Of a stretch of DNA of 17,388 nt, positions 12,675 to 17,388 are shown piece by piece; within the stretch, counting starts at the first letter, position 1, and each line of letters starts with the position of its first letter. The notes beneath the pieces are model-generated. The model had not been told where the DNA came from. It made no database searches and saw only the letters and a program-made list of their open reading frames with translations. Source of the stretch: Actinomycetes bacterium (lineage in GTDB: Bacteria > Actinomycetota > Acidimicrobiia > Acidimicrobiales > RAAP-2); assembly GCA_021805305.1 (NCBI GenBank), contig JAJZFO010000179.1:1-17388 (forward strand), written 5' to 3'. The position numbers and the translations under genes were made by a program.

Positions 12675-14039
12675 ATGACCTTCACCGCAATCAATCCCGC
12701 CACCGAGGCCGTCCTGGGTGAGTATGAGACCCACGACGCCGCCCACATCGAATCCGCCCTCGCCAAGGCGCACGACGCGTTCCTCGCCTGGAAGCGCACG
12801 CCCTTCGCCGAGCGCAGTGAGTTGATGAATCGCGTGGCCGAACTCCTCGAGAGCGAGGTCCCCGTCGCCGGTGCCCTGATGACCAGCGAGATGGGCAAGA
12901 CCTTCGCCGCGGCCAAGGGTGAGGCGTCGAAGTGCGCGCTCACCATGCGCTACTACGCCGAGCGCGCCGAGGGCATGCTCGCCACCGAGATCGTCAAGAC
13001 CCACGCCACCAAGAGCGGTATCCGCTACGAGCCGCTGGGCCCGCTCCTGGCGATCATGCCCTGGAACTTCCCGCTGTGGCAGATCGTGCGCGTGGCGGTG
13101 CCCAACATCATGGCCGGTAACCCCATCGTGTTGAAGCACTCCTCGAGCGTGCCGGGCTGCGCGGAGTACGTCGAGGGCCTCTTCACGCGCGCCGGGTTCC
13201 CCGAGGGGCTCTTCACCAATCTCTTCGTGGAGTCCAGCCGGATCGAACCGGTCATCGCGGATCCGCGCATCGCCGCGGTGACCGTGACCGGTTCAGAGAC
13301 CGCGGGGCGTTCCGTCGCCGCCCTCGCGGGTAAGCACCTCAAGAAGTGCGTGCTGGAACTGGGCGGCTCGGACCCCTTCATCGTGGCCAAATCCGCCGAC
13401 CTCGACCACACGGTGCCTCTCGCGGTGACCGCGCGGCTGCAGAACAACGGTCAGGCGTGCATCTGCGCCAAGCGCTTCATCGTGGTGCGCGACGTCGCGG
13501 ACGAGTTCATCGAGCGTTTCTCGGCGGCCATGGCGGCCGCTCCGATGGGCGACCCGATGGACCCCTCGACCGTGTTGGGCCCCTTGGCCAACAAGGCGCA
13601 GTTCAAGACGTTGAGCGCGCAGGTGTCGGAGTCCATCGCCCAAGGTGCCGTGGCCACCACCGGTGGGGCGCCGCTGGGCGGTAAGGGCTACTTCTTCCCG
13701 GCCACCGTGCTGGTGGACGTTCCCGAGACCGCGCCCGCGGGTAGCGAGGAGCTCTTCGGCCCGGTGGCCGTGGTGCACGTGGTCGATGATCTCGACGAGG
13801 CCATCCGCTACGCCAACGACACGCCCTGGGGCCTGTCGGGCTCCGTGTGGGCCACGGACCCGGCCGAGATCGACAAGGTCATCGAGGGGCTCGACGTGGG
13901 CATCATCTTCGCCAACGCCGTGGTCGCCTCCATGCCCGAGCTCCCCTTTGGCGGCGTTAAGGCGTCGGGCTACGGTCGTGAACTCGGTGTCGCGGGCGTG
14001 CGCGAGTTCACCAACGTGAAGTCGTTCTTTATCGCGTGA
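12675..14039 (+). CDS. gabD: Succinate-semialdehyde dehydrogenase (GabD1-like)
   Basis: This 454-residue soluble aldehyde dehydrogenase resembles mycobacterial GabD1. It has TAINPATEAVLGEY at the start, TSEMGKTFAAAKGEASKCA (70-88), PWNFPLWQ with Asn131, LKHSSSVPGC (Lys154), Glu228 in VLELGGSDPF, nucleophile Cys262 in QNNGQACICAKRF, and ELPFGGVKASGYGREL near the end. By family it oxidises succinate semialdehyde to succinate, usually with NADP, completing GABA breakdown. A second cysteine, Cys264, lies two residues after the nucleophile and could form a redox switch, though this is speculative. The gene starts four bases after the MFS stop and overlaps the cysteine desulfurase start as GTGA, so it is in the same transcript. 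Confidence 0.92.
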   Translation: MTFTAINPATEAVLGEYETHDAAHIESALAKAHDAFLAWKRTPFAERSELMNRVAELLESEVPVAGALMTSEMGKTFAAAKGEASKCALTMRYYAERAEGMLATEIVKTHATKSGIRYEPLGPLLAIMPWNFPLWQIVRVAVPNIMAGNPIVLKHSSSVPGCAEYVEGLFTRAGFPEGLFTNLFVESSRIEPVIADPRIAAVTVTGSETAGRSVAALAGKHLKKCVLELGGSDPFIVAKSADLDHTVPLAVTARLQNNGQACICAKRFIVVRDVADEFIERFSAAMAAAPMGDPMDPSTVLGPLANKAQFKTLSAQVSESIAQGAVATTGGAPLGGKGYFFPATVLVDVPETAPAGSEELFGPVAVVHVVDDLDEAIRYANDTPWGLSGSVWATDPAEIDKVIEGLDVGIIFANAVVASMPELPFGGVKASGYGRELGVAGVREFTNVKSFFIA

Positions 14040-15220
14040 GTCAGTACTACTTCGATCACGCGGCTTCCGCGCCGCGTCGAGACGAAGTGGCCGAGGCGAT
14101 GGCTCCCTGGATGCACGGGGTAGTGGCGAACCCCTCGGGCAGCCATCGCGCGGCGCGCGACGCGCGGCGCGCCATCGAAGAGGCTCGCGACGTGGTGGCG
14201 TCCTTCGTGGGGACCAAACCCGGCGGCGTGGTCTTCACCGCTGGGGGCACCGAGTCGTGCACGCTCGCGGTCACGGGCGTGGCCCGCGCTCATCGCCGAC
14301 GTCACGAACGCACGACGCTGGTCGTATCCGCGGTCGAACACCACGCGGTGCTCGACGCGGCGCACGCGATGGCGGCGGAGCACTCCTTCGTCGAGGTCCG
14401 CGAGATCGGTGTGGACGGCGACGGTGTCCTCGACGTCGCGGCCCTGCACGACGCGCTCGACGACACCGTGGCGCTGGTAAGCGTGATGAGCGTCAACAAC
14501 GAGACCGGGGTGGTGCAGCCGCTCGACGCCGTCGTCGCGGCGGTGGCCTCGCGCGGACTCGATCTCGTCAGTCACACTGACGCCGTCGCCGCCGCTCCGT
14601 GGCTCGACCTGGCCACGTCCAGCGCGGGCATCGATGCGGTGTCGCTGTGCGCGCATAAGTTGGGTGGTCCGGTCAACGCGGGCGCGCTGGTCCTTCGCCG
14701 CGAACTCGACGTCGTGGCGATGATGCCCGGGGGTGGCCAAGAGCGCGGTCGACGTGGCGGGACCGTCGACGTAGCGGCCTGCGTCGGTCTGGCCGCGGCG
14801 ATCCGCTGCGTCGAGGCCGAGCGTCTCGCGGGCCACGACCGCGTTCGCGAGCTCCAGGGTCGCCTGCGCGCCGCGCTGGCGGACCTGCCCGGTGCACGGA
14901 TCACCGCGCCGGGTGCGCTGAGTGTCCCGGGCACCGTGCACGTGACCTTCGACGGACTGCCCAGCGACGAATTGTTGTTCTTGCTCGACCAGGACGGCGT
15001 CGCCGCGTCGGCCGCGGCGAGCTGCTCCAGCGGAGCGGTCACTTCGAGTCACGTGCTCGCGGCCATGGGCGTCGCGCCCGAGCGCGCGCGCGGATCCCTG
15101 CGGCTCACGATGGGCCACGAGACCAGCGCCGATGACGTCGAGGGCGTCATCGGCGCGGTCACTCGGGCCGTGCAGCGCCTGTACGAGGAGTCAGGACGTC
15201 AGCGCCAACTGGCAGACTAG
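14036..15220 (+). CDS. Cysteine desulfurase (IscS/NifS type)
   Basis: This 394-residue PLP-dependent class V enzyme takes sulfur from cysteine as a persulfide. Conserved landmarks are YYFDHAASAP at the start, His102 in VEHHAVLD, Asn155 in VNNETG, Asp182, PLP lysine Lys208 in CAHKLGG, GGGQERGRRGGT (232-243), and catalytic Cys330 in ASCSSG, followed by SSHVLAAMG. Unusual changes are Ala185 where a PLP-contacting Gln is normal (HTDAVAAAP), SCT instead of the usual S-x-N at 74-76, and PVNAGAL instead of PKGxGAL at 212-218. GTG 14036 overlaps the previous stop, and mnmA follows after four bases, so it probably feeds sulfur to MnmA, as YrvO does in Bacillus. Whether it also serves Fe-S assembly is unknown. 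Confidence 0.9.
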   Translation: MSQYYFDHAASAPRRDEVAEAMAPWMHGVVANPSGSHRAARDARRAIEEARDVVASFVGTKPGGVVFTAGGTESCTLAVTGVARAHRRRHERTTLVVSAVEHHAVLDAAHAMAAEHSFVEVREIGVDGDGVLDVAALHDALDDTVALVSVMSVNNETGVVQPLDAVVAAVASRGLDLVSHTDAVAAAPWLDLATSSAGIDAVSLCAHKLGGPVNAGALVLRRELDVVAMMPGGGQERGRRGGTVDVAACVGLAAAIRCVEAERLAGHDRVRELQGRLRAALADLPGARITAPGALSVPGTVHVTFDGLPSDELLFLLDQDGVAASAAASCSSGAVTSSHVLAAMGVAPERARGSLRLTMGHETSADDVEGVIGAVTRAVQRLYEESGRQRQLAD

Positions 15221-15224
15221 GACC

Positions 15225-17388
<2,164 letters not shown>

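Noticed and set aside
13970..15118. 382-codon minus-strand frame opposite the cysteine desulfurase
   Set aside because: Low-complexity Arg/His/Gly composition and complete overlap with a well-supported gene.

Overview
The window is GC-rich, gene-dense chromosomal DNA. It looks actinobacterial, possibly from the Acidimicrobiia. The reasons are a long actinobacterial-type IleS, an alanine dehydrogenase and a succinate-semialdehyde dehydrogenase that read much like mycobacterial Ald and GabD1, and -10 hexamers of the TANNNT type placed 6-7 bases before start codons (leaderless style). Stops are mostly TAG. The taxonomic assignment is an inference from gene style, not a search result. I see no transposase, integrase, phage gene, CRISPR array, rRNA or tRNA, so this reads as core genome rather than an island.

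Layout. (1) 1-3546 is an amine/amino-acid catabolism block: the start of a class III aminotransferase (minus, running off the left edge), an overlapping Lrp/AsnC regulator, and, divergently, an aminobutyraldehyde-type aldehyde dehydrogenase followed by alanine dehydrogenase. A GAATTG-T-CAATTC palindrome in the divergent spacer is a good candidate Lrp operator. (2) 3547-6879 holds compact redox and maintenance genes: a small Cys-rich DUF5522-type protein translationally coupled to a PIG3-like quinone oxidoreductase, a glutathione-peroxidase-family gene, a GNAT acetyltransferase and a HAD sugar-phosphate phosphatase. (3) 6937-10089 is isoleucyl-tRNA synthetase. (4) 10086-11262 is a divergent marR/yceI pair with a perfect 12-bp inverted repeat over a near-consensus promoter, and a strong terminator after yceI. 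(5) 11277-17388 is a tight plus-strand run: a 40-residue putative membrane peptide, an MFS exporter, a GabD-like succinate-semialdehyde dehydrogenase, a cysteine desulfurase, mnmA, and the first two thirds of ligA (running off the right edge).

How they work together. The left block is consistent with putrescine or related amine degradation: transamination to pyruvate, oxidation of the aminoaldehyde to GABA, and recycling of alanine by Ald. The GabD-like enzyme at 12675 could finish GABA to succinate. The cysteine desulfurase next to mnmA probably supplies sulfur for 2-thiouridine in tRNA. 

Most interesting signals. All three convergent gene pairs meet at a CTAG, and two of them share it as overlapping stop codons. 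One of those junctions carries a perfect 24-bp palindrome. TAG is the dominant stop (10 of 16). Two clear operators can be proposed. The cysteine desulfurase has unusual substitutions at PLP-contact positions. I did not find a convincing new multi-gene defence, mobile or biosynthetic system.
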